This document shows positions 1-12,074 of a stretch of DNA of 64,000 nucleotides, in pieces. Under the pieces are notes generated by a model. It ran no database searches and was not told the DNA's origin. It saw only the letters and a program-made list of their open reading frames with translations. The position numbers were made by a program, and so were the translations under genes. Source of the DNA: Paludibacteraceae bacterium (GTDB lineage Bacteria > Bacteroidota > Bacteroidia > Bacteroidales > Paludibacteraceae); NCBI GenBank assembly GCA_017527905.1, contig JAFXPK010000022.1:26709-90708 (forward strand). Reading direction: 5' to 3'. Position 1 is the first letter of the stretch. Each line of letters starts with the position of its first letter.

Positions 1-3000
1 TTGTGGGACTCGGAATTCTTGGAATAAACAGTCATCATCGCATACCACAAGTCCATGGTCTTGTCGTAGCTCATGTTAGCCACACCGACACACTCGCCGT
101 CATAGAAGGCGGCAAGCATATCCTTCTCGTCGTTGGAGAATTGGTTGTTCAACTTAATCTGAGCGAATACAGCCATGCTGAACTCATACTTCGAAGGATC
201 GACGCTCCACTCCGGTGTGTCACCCTCCACCGTCACCTTGAGGGCGAGAGGCTCCGTCACGTTATTGGAGTTCGTCAAATAAACAACCTCATCATAAGTA
301 CCCACAGCGAGGGAAGGATCGATCTCAAACTCGATGATCTGCTTCTCCAACGGGTTGATGGCACCCGACTCGGAAGAGGCGCTCAACCAAGAAGGCATGT
401 TCTTCAAGCTGTAGTTGATGATAGAACCACCCTTGTTAACAATCGGCATCTCGAACTGATATGGCTCGTTCTGCTTCTTGTTGACAGTCACAGCGTCATC
501 CATCCACTTCAATTGGTTGCGGTCGATGTAAGCGCTCCAAGTGATTGGGGAAACGATATAGTTTCCGTTCACATCCTGTACCTTGTTGACCGTAAAGTTG
601 ACGATGGTCTTCTCGATACGGTAGTCTTGCTCTTGCAGAGTAATGATCAACCCATCGTTATTAACCACCCAATCATATGACAAAGAAGAAGTCGCACCCT
701 TCGTCTTGACTGGAGGGATATTCCTAGACTCGGAAACTTCACCTTCCGTAGTCGCGAACGCCAACTTATTACCATTGCCATCCACAGCATCACTACCCTT
801 ATCCTCCAAGGTGAACTGCATTTCAGGTAATCCTTGCCAGAGGACGTAATGCTCGAACGGATAATAAAGCAACAAGCCCATTTCGTCGCCGTTCACAGTC
901 TGGTTATAGAACTTCTCGATTTGAGATTGCTGACGATACAAATTCCACAAACGAACCTCATCCACCATACCCGTGAAGAACTGATCAGCCGTTCTATTTA
1001 TCGTATCACGCTTTGCGTACCATACACGAGCACCGGCGAATATCTTATCGGAAGAGATTCTTCCGACCTGTTCAGCCGGGAAGTAAGTATTCAACTCACC
1101 ATCCATATAGATGCGAGCGTTACCGGAAGAACGGTTCACAGCCAACGTGAAGTTGTGCCAATTGTCATCATTGTATTTACCATTAACAGGCACCGTATAG
1201 CCATTGTGGCGGAAGGTGAGGTCACCATCGGCGTTAAATCCAACGCTGAATACTTTCTCTGGATCCTCACCCTTCTTGTCAATTCCGTTACCGTTGGAAA
1301 GGATGGTCTGATTTTTCGCTCCAGCCTCCGCATTGAACCAGAACTCCAAAGTGAAGTCCATATCCGAAGTAATGACAGCCGCTGAGCTGTTCATGGCCAC
1401 ATAACTCTGACCATCGAATTCAGCCGAACGTCCCTCAGGCAATGCCCAGGAACCACCCTTCATCACCAGGTTCGCACCACGAGCCTTGTCCTCCGTAGCG
1501 GATCCCTTCGCCTCCTCCATATCGTAGTAAGCGATCAGGTTCAGGTCATTGCCGGACAATTGCGAAGCACTGTTAGCCTGGATTGTGGCGGAAGAACGAA
1601 CCGCGTTCCAGATACGGAACTGATCCACCTTACCGTTGAAGTTGCCCGATTGGCTAGCCACGTCACGGCCCACCTCGACAACACCTTCACCATTGTAAGC
1701 CTTCACCGGAGCATCCTTAATAACGGCCGTATAGTTCACATAAGCCGTCACCGTCTTGTCCTCGTTGTCGTATACCAAAGCGACATGGTTCCATGAAGAT
1801 TTCTCCCAAGCAGGAACCTTCTCCGAAGAGACAGACTTATCGCCCACCTTGACAACAATCTTACCCTCTTCGTTCATGCCCATGGAAATAGACTCCCTTG
1901 CATCACCATGGCTGAAGAATGTCGCATTCTGCAGAGAGTCGTAGTTCACCCAGCACTCGAAGGTCAAATCCCTGTTGGAGAAATCGCGAGTCACCTCGGT
2001 TGCGAGGTAATCGTTCTCACCGTCCAAAACGATAGCTACACTATGGTCGGTAACCGAACCGTTGCGAACGCCAGTGATCTCGAAGTTGTTGAAGGTCAAC
2101 ATACCCTCCGCGATAGTCTCATTGAAATCGATACGGATATCATCCTCAACCGTCAAAACACCGTTGGCTGGCTTAGGAGAACCGAACAAACGAGGGTTGT
2201 ACATATCCTTGATACCCGAAATGACTTCGGAAGGATTATCATACAACTCATTGTTGATGTTACAGAATGAAACCGCGCGCAGATCATAATTCTGGTCTGG
2301 AAGGTTATCCATATAGAATTTGTAATAGATATTGCCAGCATCCTCCGAAGAGATCAGGAACGCATTGAATCCGTTATCAACCGCAATCCGCGCCAACGTG
2401 CTATCCTTATAGTAATAACCCAAAGTCACCCAATCGTTATCCGAGCCAGAAGCAGGCTTATACTGCAACTCGATATGCTCGAAGTCAGTATAGTTGACAT
2501 CAAAGCCAGAGATTGTTATCGGCATATAATGCTTAACCACTCCATCGATCGTATCAGACTCACAATTGGTGTTGTACGTCCAATTATTGCTTGGTTTAAC
2601 AATTGCCACATCCGAGCAGGAAGGGATGAAGTGGACGGAGAAATAAACCGTATCCGCGATCACATCCAAGAAGCCTGTCGGGTCAGCCTGGCACTTAGAG
2701 CAAAGAGCCAATGCCAAGTTGTCGTAATTCAACACGGATCCCTTCGTGATAGCCAACGTCTTCTCCAACACCTGACCTGCAGGCACCAGATACTCGAGAG
2801 CAAAACCAGACATGGAATTGCCATCGATACTAGGGATAGCGCCATTCGGATTAGAAGCATCCACAAGACGGAGATCAAACCATTGGTCTTCTCCCGTCTC
2901 GGAGTTATTCTTCATATAAACCGTCAAATAAGCATCCTCGCCGGAAGGAACATTCTCGATGAACTTCTTAGGCATATCGATAGAAGGCTCCTCCAACTTC

Positions 3001-6000
3001 ATGGTAGCGGCACTAATCAGCAAATCCTCATTGTTCTTCCAGTGAACAGCCTTATATGCGCCTTCGTAAGGACAGCTGGTAGCACCACCACGCGTACGGA
3101 ACACGAAAGAAGGATAAGTCTCTTTCGTTTCAAGCTTAGACGTGTCTGCGCTACCCGCACCCACAGAGCCGACATAGCTATCATCAAAATCAGGGATCTC
3201 CTCATACAAGACATCCACGCTCAAATAGTCGTCGTCACCATCCTCCGCCAATACGAATCCCTTAGCATGGGAAGCCTCCGCCTCATCGGAGAACTCACCA
3301 CCTTGGGTTGTCGTAAAGGTCTCTTCATATTCGAACAGGGAAGTCGCTCCGGCAATTGAAACCCTATAATCATCGGACAATTGAACACCCAGTTTAACGC
3401 TAAACGAATGAGTAGATGAGAGATTCGATGTATATTCCTCACTATACTCAACATTGGCACCAGCTTGGAATGAGTAGTTTTGGTGCAGTTTCTTCGCATT
3501 TACCTTAACACTATCATTGTCGCTCAAAGCCTTATTCCATCTTTCTATTGCCTGATTCAAATAATGGATAGTATCACATTTAACGTCACCGGACGTATAG
3601 AATACCTTATAGCCACCCTTCTGACCATATAGTTTGCTTGAGGCAGGGACCAAAGAAACGTAATAATTGCATCCGTCCTTGTCCGCTTTGTCCTGCAACT
3701 TCGTGGTATCCACCTCAGCAGGGGACAAAAGCAAAGAACGCTTCAACTCTTCCATATTCGGCAACAATGTCTGTTCGATATAAACTTGAGGATAAGCGAA
3801 CATCGTCTCGAAATTCTCCATTGTACAGATGCTATTCGTCTTAACCAAGGCAAACGAATCAGCCTTCGCATAAGTCACCTCGTAATGGTTTTCGCCGTCC
3901 AAAGAGTCATATACTGAAATCGGCACAGGTGTGACCATAACGGACGAGCCGAAGGAGATATTCGTTGAATAACCCACATAGACATCGGCATTTGCCCCGA
4001 CATACATTGGGTCATCGCTCGTTTGGATGCGAGTCGTCAACGTGAACGAGTTCGATTTTGTATTAGATCCCGTATATTCCTCCTCATGGACAATACCCGC
4101 TTTTATTTCGCTTTTGGAGTCAGTAACCATATTAACAGTACCTTGAACAACTCCAACTACATTAGCGCCACTGAAGGTTTGCATATTAGCCACATAACCC
4201 GTAGACCAAGCCTCGGAACCCTCTTGGTTAAATGAACCAGTATACGTGGATGACATAGAGAAAGAGGTACCCTTCTCCAAATAAGAGTAACTATTGGATC
4301 CCGGAGGGTCACGAAGCACACATAAGAACTTGTCAGGACCACCCGTCACAAAGTTCGTTCCCGTCTGATGGGATCCGAAGACGTAAGCCTCTCCGTTCTC
4401 ATTACCCATAGGATCCACCCAAGAAACGCTGGTCGGATTGTCGCTATCTCCATAAGTAAAGGTAGCGGCTATCGTTCCCTTGGCAGTCGTCATATCAGGC
4501 TCACCCACCACGAACGAATAAAGATGGTTTACAGTATCAAGCGTCGAGGAGAAAGCAATCTTATTGTTGAAAGTCACAGTCGCGCCCTCAACAGGAACCC
4601 TATCCGTCCTATCCTTGTCCATGGTCTTTTTATTATCCACATAATAAGGATATTCCTCAAAAATGTCATAGTGCATATTATACTTTTCAGCCGTGACGAA
4701 AACCGGCAAGCCGAAAGTATACGTCTTGGTGGAATCTATAAACAACGGAACAGTCACCTTATCTCCTGTCAGATTATAGGACTCATATTCACTCTTACCG
4801 AAATAGTTCAATTCCCTGCCGGAATTAGCGCACTGAACCACTTCCATCTTGGCTCTATAACGCTTCGTGAACACTTGTTTCTGTCGATACGCCACAGAAT
4901 CCTCATAAGGCAACACCTTAACCGAATCCTTTTCATTGCTCAACTTAATCGTATCCTTATACGAATACTTCTCATACATGTCTGGGATATACATGGACAA
5001 GTCGAGGGAAGAGTTGTCTCCCATAATATCATCGTGTCCATAAACGGAAAGGCTGACAGTGTACTCGATAGGATAAACCCACGCCACAAATTCGCCCGTC
5101 TCGTTATTGACATGGATGGTAATGTCTTTCGTATTGTAATCGACTACCGTGGTTTGAGCCTCAACATCTTTATTCTTAGCCTTTAATGCGGAAAGGACAA
5201 AATGCTTTGTCGTGTCGGAATGGACATTCGTATCCGATTGCAAATCACATTCAGTTTTCGTGGAAGTGAGAATCACTTTCATATCATCCGCCAGGTTGTT
5301 TTTCGAGAGAGAGAAACCGACAGGATATGCTTCCTGCACCGTACCACCACAGACACGACCAATATACTTCACCTTCGTGTTATCGTAAAGAGTCAGAGCA
5401 TAACCATCAAGATGCTCTTGATAGTTACGGTCAGAACCATCACTGTTGCAAAGACGACCATCCAACTCAAAGGTGTGGCCATCCTTCACTGCCTTCACCT
5501 CGTGGATTCCCACAGGGACATTGATAGTAAACCCACCATCATCACTGGTCTGGATATATTGTCCCGTTTTATCAAGCGCAGGCACACCATCGATGGTGAA
5601 ATGCACGCCCTCCACAGGATAAGAACCACCACTGTAAAGAACCCTACCGGTCACGGAGAACGAACTATTGTCCGTGAAATTAACAGTATGGCTTGGCACC
5701 GCCTCGCTTATGAGACGGATCTCCTGAGATGGAGAGAACTGGTGGGCGCCTTTTTTCGGAGTCAACGCATAGGCCGTTCCATTACCGAAATAAGGGACAG
5801 AACGGACCGCATACTTACCATCCTTGTCAGTAATCGCCATGTGGGCCAATTGCGTCTCGTTCGGAACGAACTCACTGGCGACAGCACCACTTAGCGTACC
5901 ATTGTTCGCATTGAAATCCAAACCGGACTGCGACATGTCAAAGCAATTCCCTTGGGCAAGGAAATCGAATGTATAGTAACAAACCAAACCATTCTCATTG

Positions 6001-8411
6001 CCAACGATATAACGCATGTAGTTACTTGCGATCTCTGACAAAGACAATGCTTTTCCCCAAACACGAACCTCATCTATGTTACCAACAAGACCTTTACCAA
6101 TCACACATTTCGTTCCCGTATTAGCGGATATCTGGATTGAATCCGTAGCGATCAATTTATCATCCCGATACAAAGAAACCGAATTGTTTGCAAACACGGC
6201 GGAAATGTGGAAATAGGAATCACTCGGCAAGCTATCCATCTTGAACTCAGCCTCTCCATCCTTAGTAGAAGCAACAACCTTTCCATTTTTGCTTACAGTT
6301 ACGGAGTAATCACCTAACTGAATCAAGCAATCCGAATCTTCGGAGAAAGAGAGCCATGCCTGGAAAGAGACATTGCTCGTCCCTTCCAATTGAGGGATTG
6401 TAGTCGCCACGCCATCTTTGTTTAAACGCAAAGACTGAGCAGGGATAGCATTCTCTGAACTTACATACACCTGAACAGAATCGACAGCCTGTCCATTCTC
6501 GAACGTCACGCGTCCGTAGAAATCACCGGCAGGCACTCTGAAGCCCACATCGCTGAGTTTATTTGAAACGACGGACTTGCTCGCGCAATCGTTCTTACCA
6601 TAAACCCGATAGACATAAACATACCCTGGCGTAGCTGTTTTATCCTCATATAAGTAATTAGACTGCACCTTGTTGAATTGAATTGTGGACAACTGCCTGA
6701 ACTTGCTATCCGGCTCATTCGACAATTTACGTTCCACAACAAACATGTCAAAATAACCAGACGACGTCCAGGCCACCTCCGTCCGATCAGGATAGTACCC
6801 CTTGGAACAATTAACACTCTTGATAGACCCTATGTCAGACATCAAAAGTGTATCGGACACCAATGTGTCCATCTTGCCATAAACATCAGGAGCATCCACA
6901 TGGACAAAATAGAGATACGGAGTACATAGACTCACATCCGGATCCACGAAAGATCCGAAAAGACTTCCGTTCTCATCCCGATCGACCACCTTGCTTGAAT
7001 CGGAGAATTCGGCTATCATATCCGTTTTCTTTCCACTTGAGGTGATACTTCTTCTATAAATCTGCAATTTACTCTCATCCGCCCAATAAGTACCACTGAT
7101 ATTCCAATCCAACGAAACACACTCTTTCTCCTTATTGACCACAGTCGTCAAATTACTGATCCTCATGTGATCCGTGCATACTGCGACAGGATTTGTCTCA
7201 GACGTATAATTATTCCCATTATAATTACATTTCGTGCTAGGATAGAGGCTCTCCACGCGGTATACATAACTTGCGTTGACACCTGTTTTTTCCACAAACG
7301 TTTCATCCTCAAATGTCGTCACCTTCGCATTGTTGGTTGTTCCTATCTTCTCCCATTCAGCATTGGCATCCGACGCCAATCTACGTTTTATCACATATCC
7401 ATAGTCTAAATAATCAGATCCTTTGACCGAAGGAATCTCCCATGACACAAGAACCGTTTTCTTACTTGAGTTGTAAACAGCCTTGGAACTGATAGGATAT
7501 ATAAAAGCAGGAACGGTGATATTAGCTGTCGACTGATACGTGTGCCCATAATTAGGACGATAGGTATATGACACCGTATATTTAATCGGTTCTGTGCTAA
7601 TCTTATCAATCCGGAACGAATATTGACCATTACCGAGTGAAAAGCAACTATAACTTTTATTATCGTCTGAGGTCATCGTGTAACAAGACTGGCCCCCCTT
7701 GTCTATATCGTTCGTAAGATTCTTAACTCCCTTAATCTCTGTTGTTCCATTTTCGAAATCAAAATAATAGTTATCTATTTTGATATCGGTTGAGGAAGTG
7801 ACAGACCAAGTAACATCTCTTGTCATGGAAGAAATACGATTGGTATAATTCTTCGCATAATAATAATGCCACGTTCCACCCGTGATAGAAACACTTGATT
7901 GGAAATCTTCAGGATAATAGGTGAAGTTTATATACCACTTGTCGCCATCCTTGTCTAACTTACTATATACAGAATTATTCGTGACCCTCGTATTACCCAA
8001 ATACAAACCGCCACGAGTAGTAAGATTAAGGATTTTAAACTCCGAATCATTTCTATACTCGATTTTACACAACGGATACGAACCATAACTCAAAGACACA
8101 TCGTCTATATGCGAGTCTCCCGAAGAAGCGACACAATCAGACCAATAGAAAAGGACTCTGATTTTCACATATCCCGAAGGAGAAAACGATTCTACTTTAA
8201 AGCGATTGTCTTTGTCGTCAAAATCCTGACAATCATACCTTGCCATCACATTCTGCGACATGCAGAAGAATAACAAAGCAGAAATCGACATTGCCCATAA
8301 ATGACGTTGTCCCGGACTCGGGATTTTTCTACCCGAAGAGGAATCCCACCCCTTCTGCTTTTTGGCATAACATATCCTGCTTAGCCAACAAAAAAAACTA
8401 CCAATTTTCAT
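1..8411 (-). CDS. Giant secreted LamG/fibronectin-like multidomain protein, C-terminus beyond window
   Basis: One reading frame stays open from an ATG at 8411 to the left edge, about 2,803 codons, so the C-terminus is not seen. I checked the frame at both ends and in the middle. The N-terminus has an unusually long basic stretch of about 40 residues, then a hydrophobic core (MSISALLFFCMSQNVMA), which reads as a signal peptide for export. Fibronectin-III-like segments lie near residues 300-540. LamG/concanavalin-like jellyroll segments lie near 645-820, 2120-2300 and 2325-2500, with typical phrases such as VDEVRLWN and YYDMEE. A carboxypeptidase-regulatory-like repeat lies near 910-985. The last visible part (DMLAAFYDGECVGVAN) resembles modules that precede C-terminal sorting domains in Bacteroidota. 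It is probably a cell-surface adhesin or matrix protein; a type 9 sorting signal cannot be tested here. Confidence 0.8.
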   Translation of the reverse strand, partial: MKIGSFFCWLSRICYAKKQKGWDSSSGRKIPSPGQRHLWAMSISALLFFCMSQNVMARYDCQDFDDKDNRFKVESFSPSGYVKIRVLFYWSDCVASSGDSHIDDVSLSYGSYPLCKIEYRNDSEFKILNLTTRGGLYLGNTRVTNNSVYSKLDKDGDKWYINFTYYPEDFQSSVSITGGTWHYYYAKNYTNRISSMTRDVTWSVTSSTDIKIDNYYFDFENGTTEIKGVKNLTNDIDKGGQSCYTMTSDDNKSYSCFSLGNGQYSFRIDKISTEPIKYTVSYTYRPNYGHTYQSTANITVPAFIYPISSKAVYNSSKKTVLVSWEIPSVKGSDYLDYGYVIKRRLASDANAEWEKIGTTNNAKVTTFEDETFVEKTGVNASYVYRVESLYPSTKCNYNGNNYTSETNPVAVCTDHMRISNLTTVVNKEKECVSLDWNISGTYWADESKLQIYRRSITSSGKKTDMIAEFSDSSKVVDRDENGSLFGSFVDPDVSLCTPYLYFVHVDAPDVYGKMDTLVSDTLLMSDIGSIKSVNCSKGYYPDRTEVAWTSSGYFDMFVVERKLSNEPDSKFRQLSTIQFNKVQSNYLYEDKTATPGYVYVYRVYGKNDCASKSVVSNKLSDVGFRVPAGDFYGRVTFENGQAVDSVQVYVSSENAIPAQSLRLNKDGVATTIPQLEGTSNVSFQAWLSFSEDSDCLIQLGDYSVTVSKNGKVVASTKDGEAEFKMDSLPSDSYFHISAVFANNSVSLYRDDKLIATDSIQISANTGTKCVIGKGLVGNIDEVRVWGKALSLSEIASNYMRYIVGNENGLVCYYTFDFLAQGNCFDMSQSGLDFNANNGTLSGAVASEFVPNETQLAHMAITDKDGKYAVRSVPYFGNGTAYALTPKKGAHQFSPSQEIRLISEAVPSHTVNFTDNSSFSVTGRVLYSGGSYPVEGVHFTIDGVPALDKTGQYIQTSDDGGFTINVPVGIHEVKAVKDGHTFELDGRLCNSDGSDRNYQEHLDGYALTLYDNTKVKYIGRVCGGTVQEAYPVGFSLSKNNLADDMKVILTSTKTECDLQSDTNVHSDTTKHFVLSALKAKNKDVEAQTTVVDYNTKDITIHVNNETGEFVAWVYPIEYTVSLSVYGHDDIMGDNSSLDLSMYIPDMYEKYSYKDTIKLSNEKDSVKVLPYEDSVAYRQKQVFTKRYRAKMEVVQCANSGRELNYFGKSEYESYNLTGDKVTVPLFIDSTKTYTFGLPVFVTAEKYNMHYDIFEEYPYYVDNKKTMDKDRTDRVPVEGATVTFNNKIAFSSTLDTVNHLYSFVVGEPDMTTAKGTIAATFTYGDSDNPTSVSWVDPMGNENGEAYVFGSHQTGTNFVTGGPDKFLCVLRDPPGSNSYSYLEKGTSFSMSSTYTGSFNQEGSEAWSTGYVANMQTFSGANVVGVVQGTVNMVTDSKSEIKAGIVHEEEYTGSNTKSNSFTLTTRIQTSDDPMYVGANADVYVGYSTNISFGSSVMVTPVPISVYDSLDGENHYEVTYAKADSFALVKTNSICTMENFETMFAYPQVYIEQTLLPNMEELKRSLLLSPAEVDTTKLQDKADKDGCNYYVSLVPASSKLYGQKGGYKVFYTSGDVKCDTIHYLNQAIERWNKALSDNDSVKVNAKKLHQNYSFQAGANVEYSEEYTSNLSSTHSFSVKLGVQLSDDYRVSIAGATSLFEYEETFTTTQGGEFSDEAEASHAKGFVLAEDGDDDYLSVDVLYEEIPDFDDSYVGSVGAGSADTSKLETKETYPSFVFRTRGGATSCPYEGAYKAVHWKNNEDLLISAATMKLEEPSIDMPKKFIENVPSGEDAYLTVYMKNNSETGEDQWFDLRLVDASNPNGAIPSIDGNSMSGFALEYLVPAGQVLEKTLAITKGSVLNYDNLALALCSKCQADPTGFLDVIADTVYFSVHFIPSCSDVAIVKPSNNWTYNTNCESDTIDGVVKHYMPITISGFDVNYTDFEHIELQYKPASGSDNDWVTLGYYYKDSTLARIAVDNGFNAFLISSEDAGNIYYKFYMDNLPDQNYDLRAVSFCNINNELYDNPSEVISGIKDMYNPRLFGSPKPANGVLTVEDDIRIDFNETIAEGMLTFNNFEITGVRNGSVTDHSVAIVLDGENDYLATEVTRDFSNRDLTFECWVNYDSLQNATFFSHGDARESISMGMNEEGKIVVKVGDKSVSSEKVPAWEKSSWNHVALVYDNEDKTVTAYVNYTAVIKDAPVKAYNGEGVVEVGRDVASQSGNFNGKVDQFRIWNAVRSSATIQANSASQLSGNDLNLIAYYDMEEAKGSATEDKARGANLVMKGGSWALPEGRSAEFDGQSYVAMNSSAAVITSDMDFTLEFWFNAEAGAKNQTILSNGNGIDKKGEDPEKVFSVGFNADGDLTFRHNGYTVPVNGKYNDDNWHNFTLAVNRSSGNARIYMDGELNTYFPAEQVGRISSDKIFAGARVWYAKRDTINRTADQFFTGMVDEVRLWNLYRQQSQIEKFYNQTVNGDEMGLLLYYPFEHYVLWQGLPEMQFTLEDKGSDAVDGNGNKLAFATTEGEVSESRNIPPVKTKGATSSLSYDWVVNNDGLIITLQEQDYRIEKTIVNFTVNKVQDVNGNYIVSPITWSAYIDRNQLKWMDDAVTVNKKQNEPYQFEMPIVNKGGSIINYSLKNMPSWLSASSESGAINPLEKQIIEFEIDPSLAVGTYDEVVYLTNSNNVTEPLALKVTVEGDTPEWSVDPSKYEFSMAVFAQIKLNNQFSNDEKDMLAAFYDGECVGVANMSYDKTMDLWYAMMTVYSKNSESH

Positions 8412-8903
8412 AAACACTTTATATTTAAAAATAATACATCTCTAGCAATCAAGCGAATAAACATACCAATAAGTAGATACGGTACCCTTACAAACACAAC
8501 CGCCAAATTCGTTCATACAAAGTAGTGGAAAAAAATTTAAAAATCAAATACCTTTGAGGAAAAAATAATTAACAGCGTGTATTTTTTCCCCGAAAAATAG
8601 CCCATCATCAATCTTATCGCTCAATAGAAACAATCGTCAACGCCATACGATTCAACATATTTCACAAAATAGAGTTATACAACATATTCAGGAAAAACAA
8701 GTTCACTATTTCCATTTTGACATTATCCGCTTTTTCGTTAAATTCGCGTGAAAATTCACTCAATGTGACCTGGAGCATCCCTCTTAGTCCAAATGGGTGG
8801 AAAGTGTGTGTGTAAATGGGAGGGGCGTTCCCTCCGTCCAAACGCATGGTGAATGCCGAAAATTCACCACTATTAAACATAGATTTTTTCACATAGAAGA
8901 AGA
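8412..8903. other. 492-base divergent intergenic region
   Basis: This AT-rich spacer separates the divergently transcribed giant LamG gene and lepA. On the plus strand it holds a good promoter candidate for lepA (8716-8746). On the minus strand there is a weaker candidate for the giant gene: TTTG at 8545-8548, then 19 bases, then CTACTTTG at 8518-8525, which matches six of eight consensus bases. A 76-codon minus-strand frame at 8662-8892 has no recognisable features and overlaps the lepA promoter, so I do not call it a gene. Nothing else is seen. Confidence 0.5.
8716..8746 (+). promoter_or_regulatory. Probable lepA promoter (Bacteroidota type)
   Basis: TTTG at 8716-8719 (-33 element), a 19-base spacer, then TAAATTCG at 8739-8746, which differs from the TAnnTTTG consensus at one base. 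Transcription would start near 8753, about 150 bases before the lepA ATG. The spacing equals that of the four perfect promoters in this window. Confidence 0.5.
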
Positions 8904-10691
<1,788 letters not shown>

Positions 10692-10752
10692 TCGTCAATG
10701 ATGGAATAGTGTAGTGTAACAATATAAACGTATTTTTTAAAAGTAAAAAATT

Positions 10753-12006
10753 ATGAAAAAAATTTGTGTCGCACTTGGCGTGCTATTTATGGCTATCGCC
10801 TCCGCATATGCGGACGAAAACGAGTTGGTGAAGACGGCCACGTCTATCTCAACCAAGTCGAGCGGAGAAATCTCCACGGATTCCATCTACTGGACCTTCC
10901 CCGGTTCTGTCGGTCTGAATGTCAACCAAGCCTACTTCAGCGAATACAGCATGGAAGGCACAGGTCTCAGCGTATCATCTGACGCGTTCGCGAACCTGAA
11001 CGCCAACTACAAGAAAAACAGGGTGAAATGGGACAATAATCTTTCCGCAAAGTATGGATTCCTATTCTCCAACCAATTCACCACTGATTCACTCCGCAAG
11101 AACATGGATGAACTTGGACTTTCTTCTAAGTTCGGATACAAGATGGCTCAATATTGGTATGCATCAGCATTGGCAAGCTTAGAGACTCAATTCACCAATG
11201 GATATAAATACGAGCCTCTCCCTAATGGAACTGACACGGCCATATTAAATTCAAGTTTCTTCGCTCCAGGCTACGTGAAAGTATCATTGGGTTTTGATTA
11301 TGTGCCGAATAAGTACATCAGCCTTTTCATGTCCCCTTTGACCACTCGTTTCACCATTTGTAGGTTGAACGAATTGGCTCAAAACTATGGTATGGAACTG
11401 ATTGAAGGGACAGCGAACGAATACAAGAAGTCTCGTAGTGAGTTGGGTGCATACGCCATCCTACGTTCTGACTTTGACATCACAAAAAACATTCACTTCT
11501 TTAGCTCATTAGAGGCATTCTATGCATACAACAAAGCCGTGTCCACCCACACCCACGGATATGTCGAAAATTGGTTCGGGAAAATATACAACTCAATATG
11601 TGATCAACGTGACGACATCAATAATGTAAGGGGCATTTTACAAAACCTCCATAAAGAGGATTATTCCAACGGGAAAATGCCTGAAGATATGCGTGATTTA
11701 ATTGTCAGCTTGTCGGATAAAGGAGAGTTGGATGATGAAGATATGGCGAAACTTCTTGACAGCAAGACATATGAAAGTTCCTATTCCGATGATTTAGATA
11801 TAAATAAATTCATCCATGGATGGTACTTCAAATGGAAATTGGAACTCATGGTGAAACTGACAAAATACATTAACGTCTCTTTCAGAACTCAGCTCAAATA
11901 TGACAACGCTGAGATGAAGACGATTGATGGGAAACACTTCGGGTTGCCACATGCCGACATACAGTTCTGGGAGTCTACATCCCTTGGCATAGCATACAAA
12001 TTTTAA
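10753..12006 (+). CDS. DUF3078 family outer-membrane protein
   Basis: The 417-residue protein has a clear signal peptide (MKKICVALGVLFMAIASAYA, cleavage likely before DEN). The rest looks like an outer-membrane beta-barrel: alternating polar/aromatic strands and a terminal aromatic residue (final AYKF). Stretches such as LETQFTNGYKY, FAPGYVKVSLGFDYVPNKY and FMSPLTTRFTI match the pattern of DUF3078, a Bacteroidota-only family of unknown function. Residues about 275-365 form a hydrophilic, acidic segment between two barrel-like parts, probably a long loop. A strong terminator follows at 12031. The family call rests on pattern memory, not on a search. Confidence 0.7.
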   Translation: MKKICVALGVLFMAIASAYADENELVKTATSISTKSSGEISTDSIYWTFPGSVGLNVNQAYFSEYSMEGTGLSVSSDAFANLNANYKKNRVKWDNNLSAKYGFLFSNQFTTDSLRKNMDELGLSSKFGYKMAQYWYASALASLETQFTNGYKYEPLPNGTDTAILNSSFFAPGYVKVSLGFDYVPNKYISLFMSPLTTRFTICRLNELAQNYGMELIEGTANEYKKSRSELGAYAILRSDFDITKNIHFFSSLEAFYAYNKAVSTHTHGYVENWFGKIYNSICDQRDDINNVRGILQNLHKEDYSNGKMPEDMRDLIVSLSDKGELDDEDMAKLLDSKTYESSYSDDLDINKFIHGWYFKWKLELMVKLTKYINVSFRTQLKYDNAEMKTIDGKHFGLPHADIQFWESTSLGIAYKF

Positions 12007-12030
12007 CGCACAATGTGATTTAACGGAATA

Positions 12031-12061
12031 GGAGGCGGTCCGTAGGGGTCGCCTCCTTTCT
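12031..12061 (+). terminator. Rho-independent terminator after the DUF3078 gene
   Basis: GGAGGCG at 12031-12037 pairs with CGCCTCC at 12050-12056, giving a 7-base GC-rich stem and a 12-base loop, followed by TTTCTAATT. It lies just before the HAD gene start at 12075, so that gene depends on readthrough or on an unseen promoter. Confidence 0.75.
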
Positions 12062-12074
12062 AATTGACGATGAA

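Noticed and set aside
4368..5186. 272-codon plus-strand frame inside the giant LamG gene
   Set aside because: The minus frame is open throughout the 8.4 kb and gives sensible domains; this one does not.
8662..8892. 76-codon minus-strand frame before lepA
   Set aside because: No recognisable features, and it overlaps the lepA promoter candidate.
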